Shown: one piece after another, positions 25,998 to 35,776 of the stretch
How positions within the stretch are numbered: position 1 is the stretch's first letter
Layout: each line of letters opens with the position of its first letter
Assembly (NCBI GenBank): GCA_030646715.1
Contig: JAUSLJ010000036.1
Coordinates: 1 to 64,000, forward strand
Origin: Agitococcus sp.
GTDB lineage: Bacteria; Pseudomonadota; Gammaproteobacteria; Pseudomonadales; Moraxellaceae
Direction of reading: 5' to 3'
DNA: 64,000 bases
Notes under the pieces: generated by a model
The model's input: only the letters and a program-made list of their open reading frames with translations
Told to the model about the DNA's origin: nothing
The model's database searches: none
Position numbers and translations under genes: made by a program

Positions 25998-26585
25998 CTA
26001 TTGTGGTTTTGTGCTTGAAATATAAGGCAAATCTTCGAGTTGATGAATACGTGCGGCTAAGTTAGATAGCGCAAGATCAGTAGGCATATTGCCAAATAGC
26101 AGCAAATGATCCCACATGCAGACTAAATGAAATGACAGTGAGAGAGGCCCTACGGAAAATAGGGCTGCATTGTTTTCCAACCATTCCAACCCATGTCTAA
26201 TGACTAACTTCACTTTATCGAATCGAGGGTGATGCTCAGTGGCTATGCCTGTTCTGGCGGCAAGAATCAGATCAACTTCAGCGGCCATGATACTGTTTAG
26301 GATGGCTCTTGTATTACAAACGTCAACCTCACGAACAAGCACGCCAAACTGATCCAGTGGGTCGTATTTCTGTACCAAGTACTGGCAGATATGATCAGAA
26401 TCAAAAACGACGACCATCCCGTCAACCAGCGTAGGAACTTTCATTAACGGATTTGGCCCAAATGCTAACTCGTTAGCATCTGCAACGTTGCCCACATCCA
26501 ATAGCTCAACCGATAAATCTAACGCCGCCATCAGAATTCTAACTTTGCGAGAAAAGTGTGATCGTGGGGTGTAATAGAGCTGCAT
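25998..26585 (-). CDS. Glutathione S-transferase family protein
   Basis: 195 aa. Thioredoxin-like N-terminal domain (MQLYYTPRSHFSRKVRILMA, then VPTLVDG with the cis-proline, and DSDHICQYL binding the gamma-glutamyl group), followed by a helical C-terminal domain. Slightly short for the family. Cytosolic conjugation or isomerase function inferred. Converges with the hydrolase gene. Confidence 0.85.
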   Translation of the reverse strand: MQLYYTPRSHFSRKVRILMAALDLSVELLDVGNVADANELAFGPNPLMKVPTLVDGMVVVFDSDHICQYLVQKYDPLDQFGVLVREVDVCNTRAILNSIMAAEVDLILAARTGIATEHHPRFDKVKLVIRHGLEWLENNAALFSVGPLSLSFHLVCMWDHLLLFGNMPTDLALSNLAARIHQLEDLPYISSTKPQ

Positions 26586-26641
26586 TTAAAGTCTCTCCAT
26601 AAATTGCCATCGCTATTTGGGGAAGGGTAGCAGAGGCTTGC

Positions 26642-27919
26642 TCACTTAACCTCCAACAACTCTTCCCAGCACGTCGTATAGCGGGGTGATCTTAACTCTT
26701 GGCGCATGTGCCATGACTTCCCTAAGAGTTCCGTCGCCGTTTTTATTGCCCCATGCCCATATTGCCGATGGATTTGGTCTAGTACCCTCATCAACGATTC
26801 ACGCGATTCATTCGGTGTAGGGGCAAATAAATCCGCTTGCCGTACAGTGTTGGGTAAAATGCCCGACAGAATAATGCCTGCTTTTTTGTAGTGATATTCA
26901 GGCTTATAGATTTGACGTAGGGCGTTGTTAGCTGCTTTTTGGAGGATGGAAACATCATCCGAAGGCAGTATCAGCGAAACCGTTAAGCTCGGTGAATATT
27001 GGCGATCCTGCTGGCGAAAGGGATTGGTTTGAATATACACGGTTATTAGGGCGGCTGTGCTTTGTTGCCCGCGTAGTTTTTCTACACCACGCGCAATGTG
27101 ACTAGCAACGGATGCTTCTAGCTCTTCTAAAGCCGTCACCAAATGGCCAAAGCTACGACTAGAAATAATCTGCTGTTTATCTTGGCTGATTTCTTCCATT
27201 TCTAAACAGGAGATGCCATTTAGCTCGGCAATGGTTCTTTCCATCACTACACTGAAATGTTTACGGATGATCTTAGCATCCGCCTTTTTTAGCTGTTCAA
27301 CGGTGGTGATACCCAGAGAAGCTAGTTTTTTAACCGATCGATAACCCACGCCCCAAACTTCACCCACATCAAGGCTGGTAAACAACGCTGTTAATTCAGC
27401 AGGTTTTAAATCATCCAAATTACAGACACCTACCGCTTTCCAAGTTTCACGTTTCTTAGCACAGAAATTGGCGAGTTTCGCCAGTGTCTTTGTTGACGCG
27501 ATGCCCACCGCCACAGGAATCCCCGTCCGTTTGCGAATGTCATGGCGTAAGGTCATGGCGTGAGCAATAGGGTTAGGCATACCCGTAAAATCTAAAAAAC
27601 TTTCATCAATGCTGTAGATTTCTTGGTGTGGCGAGTAACGCGCCAGCAGGCGCATGACTCGCCTTGATAAATCACCATACAGCGCATAGTTCGAGCTAAA
27701 GACATGAACGTGATGTTGTTGCATCTTTTCTTTCCACAGATGCAGTGGTGCACCCATGGGAATGCCGAGTGCTTTCGCCTCATTACTGCGGGCGACTATA
27801 CAACCGTCATTATTACTGAGAATAACAATCGGCTTGCCTTCCAAATAGGGTTTAAACACGCGCTCACAACTGGCATAGAAGTTATTGCAATCGACTAATG
27901 CCACTAAACGACGACTCAT
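26642..27919 (-). CDS. umuC: DNA polymerase V catalytic subunit UmuC
   Basis: 425 aa. Y-family polymerase: Asp10 in VALVDCNNFYASCERVF, catalytic Asp105-Glu106 in SIDESFLDFTG, helix-hairpin-helix region SLGITTVEQLKKAD and a C-terminal UmuC tail. Error-prone lesion bypass with UmuD'2. ATG at 27919 preferred over GTG at 27925, because GAGG lies seven bases before it. Directly downstream of umuD with an 18-base gap. Confidence 0.95.
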   Translation of the reverse strand: MSRRLVALVDCNNFYASCERVFKPYLEGKPIVILSNNDGCIVARSNEAKALGIPMGAPLHLWKEKMQQHHVHVFSSNYALYGDLSRRVMRLLARYSPHQEIYSIDESFLDFTGMPNPIAHAMTLRHDIRKRTGIPVAVGIASTKTLAKLANFCAKKRETWKAVGVCNLDDLKPAELTALFTSLDVGEVWGVGYRSVKKLASLGITTVEQLKKADAKIIRKHFSVVMERTIAELNGISCLEMEEISQDKQQIISSRSFGHLVTALEELEASVASHIARGVEKLRGQQSTAALITVYIQTNPFRQQDRQYSPSLTVSLILPSDDVSILQKAANNALRQIYKPEYHYKKAGIILSGILPNTVRQADLFAPTPNESRESLMRVLDQIHRQYGHGAIKTATELLGKSWHMRQELRSPRYTTCWEELLEVK

Positions 27920-27937
27920 AACCACGCCTCGTTATCG

Positions 27938-28540
27938 TTAATAACTATGAATACAGTGCGTGACGATACCCCAGACCAAAAACTCTTGATCTTCGCGTAC
28001 CACAATCGGCGGAAACTTTTTATTTTCTGCTACCAAAGCCACACGATGACCGCGCTTTTCTAAACGCTTAACGGTGAGTTCGCCATCCAATACCGCAATA
28101 ACAATATCGCCATCAATCGGATCACGCGAACGATCAACAATCAGCAAGTCTTTAGGAAAGATACCAATGTTTATCATCGACTCACCTTTAACGCGAACCA
28201 GATAAGTACTTTCTTTTTCGGAAATCAGTAATTGGTTGAGATCAAGATAGTCCTCCATGTAATCATCGGCAGGGGACGGAAAGCCAGCCGCTACCCGTGG
28301 CCCCACAAGCGGTAACAGTATTTTGTCATTGGCCGCATCGACGCGAGCAACATCAGCGATAGGGCTAGTCATTTTCGCAAGTGGCACTAATGAAAGCGAA
28401 ACACGTTGCTGCCGTAATTCCAGATAGGTTTTGATGTCCGTGACTGCGCTTTCAGGTACACGAATGGTTTTTGTTTTTTCCCCATAAGGCCCTTGTCCGC
28501 TAGGACGACCTGCATTAACACGCTTTCCGCCACTGGGCAT
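27938..28540 (-). CDS. umuD: Polymerase V autoproteolytic subunit UmuD (long form)
   Basis: 200 aa from the ATG at 28540; a GTG at 28549 is also in frame. S24/LexA-type peptidase with the catalytic dyad Ser121 (KGESM) and Lys158 (LTVKRL), and an Ala85-Gly86 cleavage site before FPSPADD. It is longer than E. coli UmuD (139 aa): the first ~70 residues (GGKRVNAGRPSG then KTKTIRVPESAV) form an extra, possibly DNA-binding, segment found in other long UmuD proteins. RecA-stimulated self-cleavage to UmuD' is expected. No standard CTGT-N8-ACAG LexA box is visible; a short palindrome is at 28553-28565. Confidence 0.93.
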   Translation of the reverse strand: MPSGGKRVNAGRPSGQGPYGEKTKTIRVPESAVTDIKTYLELRQQRVSLSLVPLAKMTSPIADVARVDAANDKILLPLVGPRVAAGFPSPADDYMEDYLDLNQLLISEKESTYLVRVKGESMINIGIFPKDLLIVDRSRDPIDGDIVIAVLDGELTVKRLEKRGHRVALVAENKKFPPIVVREDQEFLVWGIVTHCIHSY

Positions 28541-28870
28541 GACTGACACTCGCTAAACGGTTTAGATAATATTTGATTAGTGTTGCATTATTCAAAAGGA
28601 TGAAGCAAGAGTTTTAGGGGAGAAAGCGACGAAGGGTAAAAGAGAGTATTTAAACCTACGAATTACGCACTGTAGATTTATTGATAATATTTAGGCAACG
28701 GCTTATGACTTAATAGTAAACCCTTACCCCTAGACGGTAGGGTTATGATATAAAAGCAAAGATAAAGAAATTGCTATTAAATAATAGCAATTTCTTTATT
28801 CAAGCCACGTTATCAAATAATTAAGATTGGTATAGCCTTCGCCAAACAGTAGTGATGGAACAAGGGATTT
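28541..28870. other. Divergent intergenic region between umuDC and hsdR
   Basis: Holds a 13-base near-palindrome CTAAACGGTTTAG (28553-28565) just upstream of umuD and a perfect 16-base-stem hairpin at 28763-28798. Both divergent promoters should lie here. No canonical LexA box or tRNA seen. Confidence 0.6.
28763..28798. repeat. Perfect 16-base inverted repeat upstream of hsdR
   Basis: TAAAGAAATTGCTATT at 28763-28778 and its exact complement at 28783-28798, with a 4-base loop. It lies 73 bases before hsdR and downstream of no rightward gene, so it is not an obvious terminator. It may be a leader hairpin or a regulator site. Confidence 0.75.
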
Positions 28871-31800
28871 ATGCAATCACAGAACTTTGAGCATCTTCGC
28901 CCGCATTGGCCAGAGTTAGCCAACCTTGCCAGCCATGCCGAAAAATATACCTTCGATGATCCGCAAAGTGCGTTAGTCAAACTGCGTTGTTTTGCCGAGT
29001 TGTTGGTAGGTATTGTTTACCGTGAGTTTCGCTTGCCGAGTTTGGCTACCGACAAATTTGTTGATCGTTTACAAGCGTCTGTGTTTGTGTCGGCAGTCGA
29101 GTCAGGTATTCTGGATAAGTTGCACGCCATTCGTAAAGTAGGTAACAGCGCGGTGCATGACGGTACTTTCGGCAAAGGTGATAGTCTATGGCTGTTGAAA
29201 GAAGCCCACATTCTCAGTTGTTGGTTGTTACTTACGACGCATAAAGGCACTAAAGCAGATATTAAAGACTTTATTGCGCCCAGTAAAAATGAAGAAAAAC
29301 CCAATCCGAAAAAAGCAGTTGAGCATCAAGCACGATTAGATCAAGCCCTTGCCGAACTGGACGTAGCCAAAGCCGCCGAACAAGAAGCCATTCGAGAAAA
29401 TGCCCGCCTCAAGCACAAACTGAGTCAAGCAGAACAAGACCAATTCAAGCAAGCCAGCCTGACCGCTAAAAACAGTTTAGAACTCAATGAAGACGAAACC
29501 CGCCGTCATTTAATTGATACCGAGCTGCATAGTCGGGGCTGGCATATCGACTTAATTCACGGTAAAAATACTGAGCAAGTCTCTCGTGAAGTAGAGGTCG
29601 ATGGTCAGCCAACGGTCACAGGTACTGGCTATTGTGATTATGTGTTGTGGGATGATAACGGCAAACCGCTTGCCGTGATTGAAGCCAAGCGCACGCGTGA
29701 AAATGCCGAAAAAGGCCGTCAGCAGGCGATTTTGTATGCCGATTCATTAGCAAAAAAGTACGGTCAACGGCCTGTGGTGTTTTATACCAACGGCCACGAT
29801 ATTTTTATTTGCGATGATGTCCAAAAGTATAGTCCGCGTAAGCTCTACAGTTATTACAGCAAAGAGAGTTTGCAGTATCTCATTCGTCAACGTAGCGAAC
29901 GTAAAGACCTTAATACCACGCCAATCAATACTGAGATTGCAGGGCGTGATTATCAAATCGAAACCATTACCCGTATTTGTGAGCGTTTCAGTAAAAACCA
30001 TCGTAAGGCTTTAGTGGTACAAGCCACAGGCACAGGAAAAACCCGTGTCGCCATTGCCTTGACTAAACGCATGATTGACGCAGGCTGGGCGAAGCGGGTG
30101 CTGTTTTTATGTGATCGCAAAGAACTCCGTAAACAAGCAGGTAAAGCCTATAACGAATATCTTATCGAACCTGTTTATATTGTTGGCAAAAGCAAAAAGT
30201 CCGACCGTGCCAATGCCCGTATCTACATCGCCACTTATCCTGGCATGATGACGATTATGGAAGAATTTGATTCAGGCTTTTTTGACTTGATTATTGCCGA
30301 CGAATCACACCGTTCTATTTACAACGTCTATGGCGATGTCTTTAAGTATTTTGATGCGCTGCAACTCGGCTTAACGGCAACACCCGTCGAAATGATCAGC
30401 CGCTCCACCAGTCAATTATTTGGTTGTGAGTACAAACTGCCCACCGCTAACTATCCGCTAGAACAAGCCGTTGCCGACAAAAATCTTGTGCCGTTTAAAG
30501 TTGTCAGCCATACCACGCAGTTTTTGCGAGACGGTATTCAAGCCAAAGCCTTAACCGATGAACAAATTGCCACGCTCGAAGATCAAGGTTTAGACCCGAA
30601 TGAACTCGACTTTGAAGCGAAAGAAATCGACAAAGCCGTTTATAACTTAGACACCAATCGCGCTATTTTGCGTAATTTGATGGAGTGCGGGTTACGTTTA
30701 GGTGATGGTCAAACGCTGGGTAAGTCGATGATTTTTGCCCGTAACATTCAACACGCCGAACTACTGGCTCAATTATTTAGTGAGATGTATCCCGAATTTG
30801 GCGGTAATTTCTGCCGAGTTATTCATTCCAAATTTGAACGTGCCGAAGAATTGATTGATGACTTTAAACTGAATGATGGCAGTAATAAACAAGTCACCAT
30901 CGCCGTGTCTGTTGATATGCTCGACACAGGTATCGACGTACCCGAAGTCTTGAATTTAGTGTTTGCTAAACCAGTTAAATCGAAAGTGAAGTTTTGGCAA
31001 ATGGTTGGGCGAGGTACGCGTCTATGTAAAAACTTGCTCGGTCACGGCAAAGATAAAAGCAAGTTTTTGATTTTTGACCATTGGGCAAACTTTGAATATT
31101 TTGAGCTAGAACACGACGAGGAAGAACAGCACCAAAGCAAATCTCTCAGCCAAAAACTGTTTGAAGCGCGTGTGCAATTTGCCAGTACCGCGCTAGCACG
31201 GGCAGAGATGACACTGTTTGACAATATGATTACGCTCATTAAAGAAGATATAGATGCACTCGATGACCATTGTATTGCCGTTAAAGACAACTGGAAAATC
31301 AAACACGAGTTTGGCGCGTTAAAAATACTGCAACAATTTGCGCCAACGACTAAAGCCATGTTGCTGGAGAAAATCGCACCACTGATGCAATGGCGAAATA
31401 TCCAAGGGCAGGGCGAAGCGTTGAAATGGGATTTAGATATTATCACTGCTCAACAAGCCGCACTTAATCAGCCCGAACAGCGCGATGCCGCCAAAACCAC
31501 GATCATGCTGAAAGTGAAAAAACTATCCATGCACCTCAATCAAGTACGGCAAAAAGCGGCGACGATTAAAGTTCTACATAAAGACGAATTTTGGCAAGAC
31601 CTCCGTTTTGAAGCCTTAGAAAAAGTGCGTACAGACTTGCGAAGTATTATTCATTTACGTGAAAAAGACGTTAATCCGCCACCTGAACCTGTGCTGATTT
31701 ACGACATTCCCGAAAACAAAACTTTGTATGAAGTGGCTGAACGTAAAACTAATATCCGTACGGTTGATTATGAAATCTATCGCCAAGAAGTCGAAAAGAC

Positions 31801-32281
31801 CTTGCAGCCGTTATTTAATCACGACCCTGTGCTGCAAAAGATTCGCGCTGGGTTACCCGTAACCGAAGCCGAAATTGAGCAGCTAAACGCTTTAGTGCAT
31901 ACCCAAAATGCGCGTGTCGATTTAAAGCTATTAAAAGAGTTTTATCCCGAATCGGCTATTGGTATCGACCAACTCCTACGCACGATTATTGGTTTAGATG
32001 CCCACGCCGTTGATTTAAAGTTTCAAACCTTTGTGCAAACCCATCACATCAACCTTAACGCCTTGCAGCAACGCTTTTTGGCCTTATTAAAAAGTGAAAT
32101 TTGCAGAACAGGGCAAATGCGTATTAGCAGCTTGTACGAACAGCCGTTTATTGCTTTGCATCAAGATGGTATTGACGGTCTGTTTAAAGATGAACAAGCA
32201 CAGTTGATTGCCAATTTTGTTGCAGGTTTTGCTATTGAATTGGGCGAGAAACTGCCACAATTATCTCTTGGAGATTATTGA
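28871..32281 (+). CDS. hsdR: Type I restriction enzyme, HsdR subunit (EcoEI-like)
   Basis: 1136 aa. N-terminal DUF4145 module (about 1-135), coiled coil (150-195), endonuclease domain with VIEAKRTRENAEKGRQQA near residue 275, DEAD-type motor with VVQATGTGKTRVA near 384-396 and DESHRSIY near 475, helicase C with MVGRGTRLC, and an EcoEI-type C-terminal domain. It translocates DNA and cleaves unmethylated DNA together with HsdM and HsdS, encoded downstream. The operon is interrupted by a short frame and a toxin-antitoxin pair (32281-32997). ATG at 28871. Confidence 0.95.
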   Translation: MQSQNFEHLRPHWPELANLASHAEKYTFDDPQSALVKLRCFAELLVGIVYREFRLPSLATDKFVDRLQASVFVSAVESGILDKLHAIRKVGNSAVHDGTFGKGDSLWLLKEAHILSCWLLLTTHKGTKADIKDFIAPSKNEEKPNPKKAVEHQARLDQALAELDVAKAAEQEAIRENARLKHKLSQAEQDQFKQASLTAKNSLELNEDETRRHLIDTELHSRGWHIDLIHGKNTEQVSREVEVDGQPTVTGTGYCDYVLWDDNGKPLAVIEAKRTRENAEKGRQQAILYADSLAKKYGQRPVVFYTNGHDIFICDDVQKYSPRKLYSYYSKESLQYLIRQRSERKDLNTTPINTEIAGRDYQIETITRICERFSKNHRKALVVQATGTGKTRVAIALTKRMIDAGWAKRVLFLCDRKELRKQAGKAYNEYLIEPVYIVGKSKKSDRANARIYIATYPGMMTIMEEFDSGFFDLIIADESHRSIYNVYGDVFKYFDALQLGLTATPVEMISRSTSQLFGCEYKLPTANYPLEQAVADKNLVPFKVVSHTTQFLRDGIQAKALTDEQIATLEDQGLDPNELDFEAKEIDKAVYNLDTNRAILRNLMECGLRLGDGQTLGKSMIFARNIQHAELLAQLFSEMYPEFGGNFCRVIHSKFERAEELIDDFKLNDGSNKQVTIAVSVDMLDTGIDVPEVLNLVFAKPVKSKVKFWQMVGRGTRLCKNLLGHGKDKSKFLIFDHWANFEYFELEHDEEEQHQSKSLSQKLFEARVQFASTALARAEMTLFDNMITLIKEDIDALDDHCIAVKDNWKIKHEFGALKILQQFAPTTKAMLLEKIAPLMQWRNIQGQGEALKWDLDIITAQQAALNQPEQRDAAKTTIMLKVKKLSMHLNQVRQKAATIKVLHKDEFWQDLRFEALEKVRTDLRSIIHLREKDVNPPPEPVLIYDIPENKTLYEVAERKTNIRTVDYEIYRQEVEKTLQPLFNHDPVLQKIRAGLPVTEAEIEQLNALVHTQNARVDLKLLKEFYPESAIGIDQLLRTIIGLDAHAVDLKFQTFVQTHHINLNALQQRFLALLKSEICRTGQMRISSLYEQPFIALHQDGIDGLFKDEQAQLIANFVAGFAIELGEKLPQLSLGDY

Positions 32282-32340
32282 TGAAACGCAAAACCCTCCG
32301 CCTGTACGAGTTAAGCCAAATGACTTATGAGAGGAAATGA
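32281..32340 (+). CDS. Short open frame overlapping hsdR stop
   Basis: 19 codons (MKRKTLRLYELSQMTYERK). Its ATG overlaps the hsdR TGA by one base and its TGA overlaps the antitoxin start. The tight overlaps would let it couple translation of hsdR to the toxin-antitoxin genes. It could equally be a chance frame or the stub of a deleted gene. Confidence 0.3.
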   Translation: MKRKTLRLYELSQMTYERK

Positions 32341-32342
32341 TT

Positions 32343-32588
32343 ATGACAGCTATTACGCAAGAATTAGACATAGACGATAGTACCTTAGAGGCGGTAAAGG
32401 CCTTATGTAAAGATACACGCATGAGTCCATCTGAAGCGATACAACAAGCGATTCGAGCCTATCGTCGTCAACGTGCAAATGATAAATATTTGGGTGCAGG
32501 GTTATTGGATTTAGCAGAAGACCATCCCAGCGAGACTAAGCGTACCATTAAAAAGGCACTCCAAGAAAAGCATGGATATACTACTTGA
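32343..32588 (+). CDS. Antitoxin of a PIN-type toxin-antitoxin pair (RHH-like)
   Basis: 81 aa from ATG 32343 (an ATG at 32337 is also in frame; GAGAGGAA upstream fits both). Residues 3-45 look like a ribbon-helix-helix N-terminal domain (DSTLEAVKALCKDTRMSPSEAIQQAI), followed by a basic tail. Overlaps the toxin start by 17 bases, typical of coupled antitoxin-toxin genes. Located between hsdR and hsdM. Confidence 0.75.
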   Translation: MTAITQELDIDDSTLEAVKALCKDTRMSPSEAIQQAIRAYRRQRANDKYLGAGLLDLAEDHPSETKRTIKKALQEKHGYTT

Positions 32589-32997
32589 TACGGGCTTTTT
32601 AGTCGCACTTATGGCGCGTAATAGCACTCACCACGAAACGGCAAAAGCGATTTTGCTACATCATCAAAAAGCAAATTTTCATACATTGTGGGAATGTGTG
32701 ACAGAGGCAGGACACTTTTTAAACAATGAAGGCAGACAAGCGTTATTAGGTTGGTTGCATGATTACGATATTGTTTTACATTGTAGTCAGCATGATGAAT
32801 TAAAAGACATGGCGGCCTATCTCAAAAAATATCCTAATGTCTCTAAAGGTAAAGGTGCAGACATTGCCGATGTTGCCTTAGTTTTTTTAGCCAGTCGCCT
32901 TAAAACAACGCACATTTTTACCGTCGATAGAGCCGATTTTACGGTATATCGTACCCGAGCAGGCAAGCCATTTACCCGCTTATGGGTGCAAGACTAA
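32572..32997 (+). CDS. PIN-domain toxin (VapC-like ribonuclease)
   Basis: 141 aa PIN domain: acidic residues in MDILLDTGFLVALM (Asp6), a conserved Glu in TLWECVTEAG, KGKGADIADVALVFLA and TVDRADFTVY form the expected metal site. Such proteins cut RNA, often tRNA or mRNA, when released from the antitoxin. Starts inside the antitoxin gene, ends 32 bases before hsdM, same strand, so it lies within the restriction-modification operon. Confidence 0.85.
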   Translation: MDILLDTGFLVALMARNSTHHETAKAILLHHQKANFHTLWECVTEAGHFLNNEGRQALLGWLHDYDIVLHCSQHDELKDMAAYLKKYPNVSKGKGADIADVALVFLASRLKTTHIFTVDRADFTVYRTRAGKPFTRLWVQD

Positions 32998-33029
32998 CAA
33001 CGTATATTTTACCAATCACAGAGCATTCA

Positions 33030-34598
33030 ATGATTAACGGTCAACTTAAAAGCAAAATAGATAAATTGTGGGAAGAGTTTTGGACAGGCGGCATCACCAA
33101 CCCGTTAACCGTTATCGAGCAAATTACCTTTCTTATGTATGCGCGTTTGCTGGATATGAACGAAACCAGCGATGAGAAAAAAGCCCTTCGTGCTCACCAA
33201 AGTTTTAAGCATCGTTTTAATCAAGACCAGCAACATATTCGCTGGAAAAATCTGAAACACATTGAATCTGCCGATGTGTTAATGACCACCATTCGTGACC
33301 AACTATTCCCGTATTTTAAAAGCACCGCAGGCGGTAACAGCCTGTTTGCCGAGTTTATGAAAGACGCGCAATTGATGGTGCAAAAGCCGTCGTTGTTGGT
33401 AAAAGCGGTAGCGATGGTAGATGAGTTACCGCTTGATAATGGCGACACCAAAGGCGATTTATACGAATACCTATTAAGCAAACTCACCACCGCAGGTATT
33501 AATGGCCAATTTAGAACGCCGCGCCACATTATTCGCGCGATGGTGGAAGTGCTAGACCCTGTTGCCACTGACCGCATTTGTGACCCTGCTTGTGGTACGG
33601 CTGGATTTTTAAGTGTGGCTTATGAGTTTATGCTGCAAAAATACAGTTCTGCCGCAGGCACGCATAGCGAAACCATTATTAACGAAAAGGGCGAAGCCGA
33701 AACGCAAACCCTGTATAGCGGTGATTTACTCGCACAACATCGTCATCATGTTGATACCGATATGTTTCATGGTTTTGACTTTGACGCGACCATGTTACGC
33801 ATTGCCGCGATGAATTTGGTGATGCACGGTGTTGCTGAACCTGACATTCATTATCAAGATACGCTTAGTCAACGCTTTACTGAAAATCATCCTCATGCAG
33901 CAAAAGAGGGTTTTGATATTGTTTTAGCCAATCCGCCGTTTAAAGGCAGTTTGGACGAAGACGATGTTGCGCCCGAATTACTGCGTATGGTGAAAACCAA
34001 AAAAACTGAATTACTGTTTGTGGCGTTGATTTTGCGGATGTTAAAAATTGGCGGACGGGCGGCGGTGATTGTGCCTGATGGTGTGTTGTTCGGTTCGTCG
34101 AATGCGCACCAACAATTGCGTGAGGAGTTGATTGAGCGTAACCAGCTTGAGGCTATTATCAGTTTGCCGTCGGGGGTATTTAAGCCTTATGCGGGGGTGA
34201 GTACGGCGATTATTGTCTTTACTAAAGGTGGCCAAACAGAACGGGTGATTTTTTACGATTTAGCCGCCGATGGTTTTAGCCTTGACGATAAACGTACGCC
34301 TATTGCTAACAATGATTTGCCCGATGCGATTAGCCAATGGCGTGCTTATCAGCAGTTAGTAGTGAATAACGCCAATAGTGAAGCGATTGAGCAGCAGTTT
34401 GGCGATAAAACACAAAAAGCCTTTGTGGTGAATAAGTCTGATATTGCCAGTCAAAAATATGATTTGAGTATTAATCGTTATAAAAAAGTGGAGTATTTGG
34501 AGGAGAGTTATGCGCCGCCGAGGGAAATTTTAAGGGAGTTGAAGGCGTTGGAAGAGGCGATTTTGGTGGATTTGGAAGAGTTGGAGGCGATGCTGTGA
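33030..34598 (+). CDS. hsdM: Type I restriction-modification methyltransferase HsdM
   Basis: 522 aa from the ATG at 33030 ([20 protein letters not shown]); the frame opens earlier but over the toxin gene end. N-terminal HsdM helical domain, then an N6-adenine methyltransferase with SAM motif [10 protein letters not shown] near residue 186 and the catalytic NPPF near residue 300 (VLANPPFKG). Methylates the recognition site with HsdS. Overlaps hsdS by 4 bases (GTGA). Confidence 0.95.
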   Translation: MINGQLKSKIDKLWEEFWTGGITNPLTVIEQITFLMYARLLDMNETSDEKKALRAHQSFKHRFNQDQQHIRWKNLKHIESADVLMTTIRDQLFPYFKSTAGGNSLFAEFMKDAQLMVQKPSLLVKAVAMVDELPLDNGDTKGDLYEYLLSKLTTAGINGQFRTPRHIIRAMVEVLDPVATDRICDPACGTAGFLSVAYEFMLQKYSSAAGTHSETIINEKGEAETQTLYSGDLLAQHRHHVDTDMFHGFDFDATMLRIAAMNLVMHGVAEPDIHYQDTLSQRFTENHPHAAKEGFDIVLANPPFKGSLDEDDVAPELLRMVKTKKTELLFVALILRMLKIGGRAAVIVPDGVLFGSSNAHQQLREELIERNQLEAIISLPSGVFKPYAGVSTAIIVFTKGGQTERVIFYDLAADGFSLDDKRTPIANNDLPDAISQWRAYQQLVVNNANSEAIEQQFGDKTQKAFVVNKSDIASQKYDLSINRYKKVEYLEESYAPPREILRELKALEEAILVDLEELEAML

Positions 34599-35776
34599 GA
34601 TGGCCTTTAGGAGCGGTATCGGATATTGCAGAGATTATCTCTGGCTACGCATTCAAAAGCGAATGGTTTGGAAGCGGCTTTGATAAGGTGATTCGTATTG
34701 GTGATCTTCAAGATGGAAGAGTTCAACTTGATTCAGCATTGTGTGTTGATGCCAAAATTAATAATGTTTCTAGCCAGTTTAAAATACTGCCAAAAGATAT
34801 TTTGATGGCTTTGTCAGGTGCAACAGTTGGTAAAATTGCAATTGCACAAGAACGGGATGCAGGGGCTTATATTAACCAGCGTGTCGCCATTATCAGAGGG
34901 AAAACACCAGAGGCAGCAGAGTTTTTAAAATATGTATTTTCGGGCGCATTGCAAGAAAAGCTATTACTTTCAGCAGGTGGGGCAGCGCAGCCTAATTTGA
35001 GTCCTAAAAGTTTGGCATTGATGGAAATCCCACTCCCACCACTATCCGAACAAAAACGCATCGCCGCCATACTCGACAAAGCCGATTCCATTCGCCGCAA
35101 ACGCCAGCAAGCCATTAAACTCGCAGACGAGTTTTTACGTTCTGTGTTTTTGGATATGTTTGGTGATCCTGTGACGAATCCGAAGGGGTGGGATAGAAAA
35201 GAGCTAGGCGATTATATTGCAGAAGGCGATAGAATAAATTACGGTATTGTTCAACCTGGCGATGAAGTCGAAAATGGAGTGCCGATTGTACGTGTAGGTG
35301 ATTTCAAGTCAGGGAAAATAGATAAGTCAAATTTAAAGCGTGTTTCCCTTGATATTGATAAAAAGCATTTAAAATCAAAGTTAGTAGGTGATGAGATTTT
35401 GATTGCTTGTGTTGGAGCGACTGCTGGAAAAGTTGCACTTGCCGATATGAGCCTTTCTGGTTTTAACACTGTCCGAGCTGTTACTAGGGTGAGGCTAAAT
35501 GAAAAGGTAAACAGACATTATTTTTTTCGCTATCTTCAATCACCGTTTGTACAACAATACTTCCAAAAGCAATTAAGAACAGTTGGACAACCTACACTTA
35601 ATGGTACTCAAATAGCTCAAACGCCAATATTAATACCAGATGTGAAGCATCAACAAAAATATTTAGAGGTAGCAACAAAAGTTGATTTATGGATAAGTTC
35701 GATCGAAGATCAAAATAATCAATTGACTACTTTTATTGGTTCGCTTACTCAAAAAGCATTTTCAGGCAGTCTTTAA
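34595..35776 (+). CDS. hsdS: Type I restriction-modification specificity subunit HsdS
   Basis: 393 aa. Two target-recognition domains (about 5-150 and 200-350), separated by the conserved helical spacer (MEIPLPPLSEQKRIAAILDK then KADSIRRKRQQAIKLADEFL). GTG start overlaps the hsdM stop. The C-terminal conserved helix ends QKAFSGSL, and the DNA coding for these last residues is repeated three more times downstream (35907-36300). Confidence 0.93.
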   Translation: MRWPLGAVSDIAEIISGYAFKSEWFGSGFDKVIRIGDLQDGRVQLDSALCVDAKINNVSSQFKILPKDILMALSGATVGKIAIAQERDAGAYINQRVAIIRGKTPEAAEFLKYVFSGALQEKLLLSAGGAAQPNLSPKSLALMEIPLPPLSEQKRIAAILDKADSIRRKRQQAIKLADEFLRSVFLDMFGDPVTNPKGWDRKELGDYIAEGDRINYGIVQPGDEVENGVPIVRVGDFKSGKIDKSNLKRVSLDIDKKHLKSKLVGDEILIACVGATAGKVALADMSLSGFNTVRAVTRVRLNEKVNRHYFFRYLQSPFVQQYFQKQLRTVGQPTLNGTQIAQTPILIPDVKHQQKYLEVATKVDLWISSIEDQNNQLTTFIGSLTQKAFSGSL

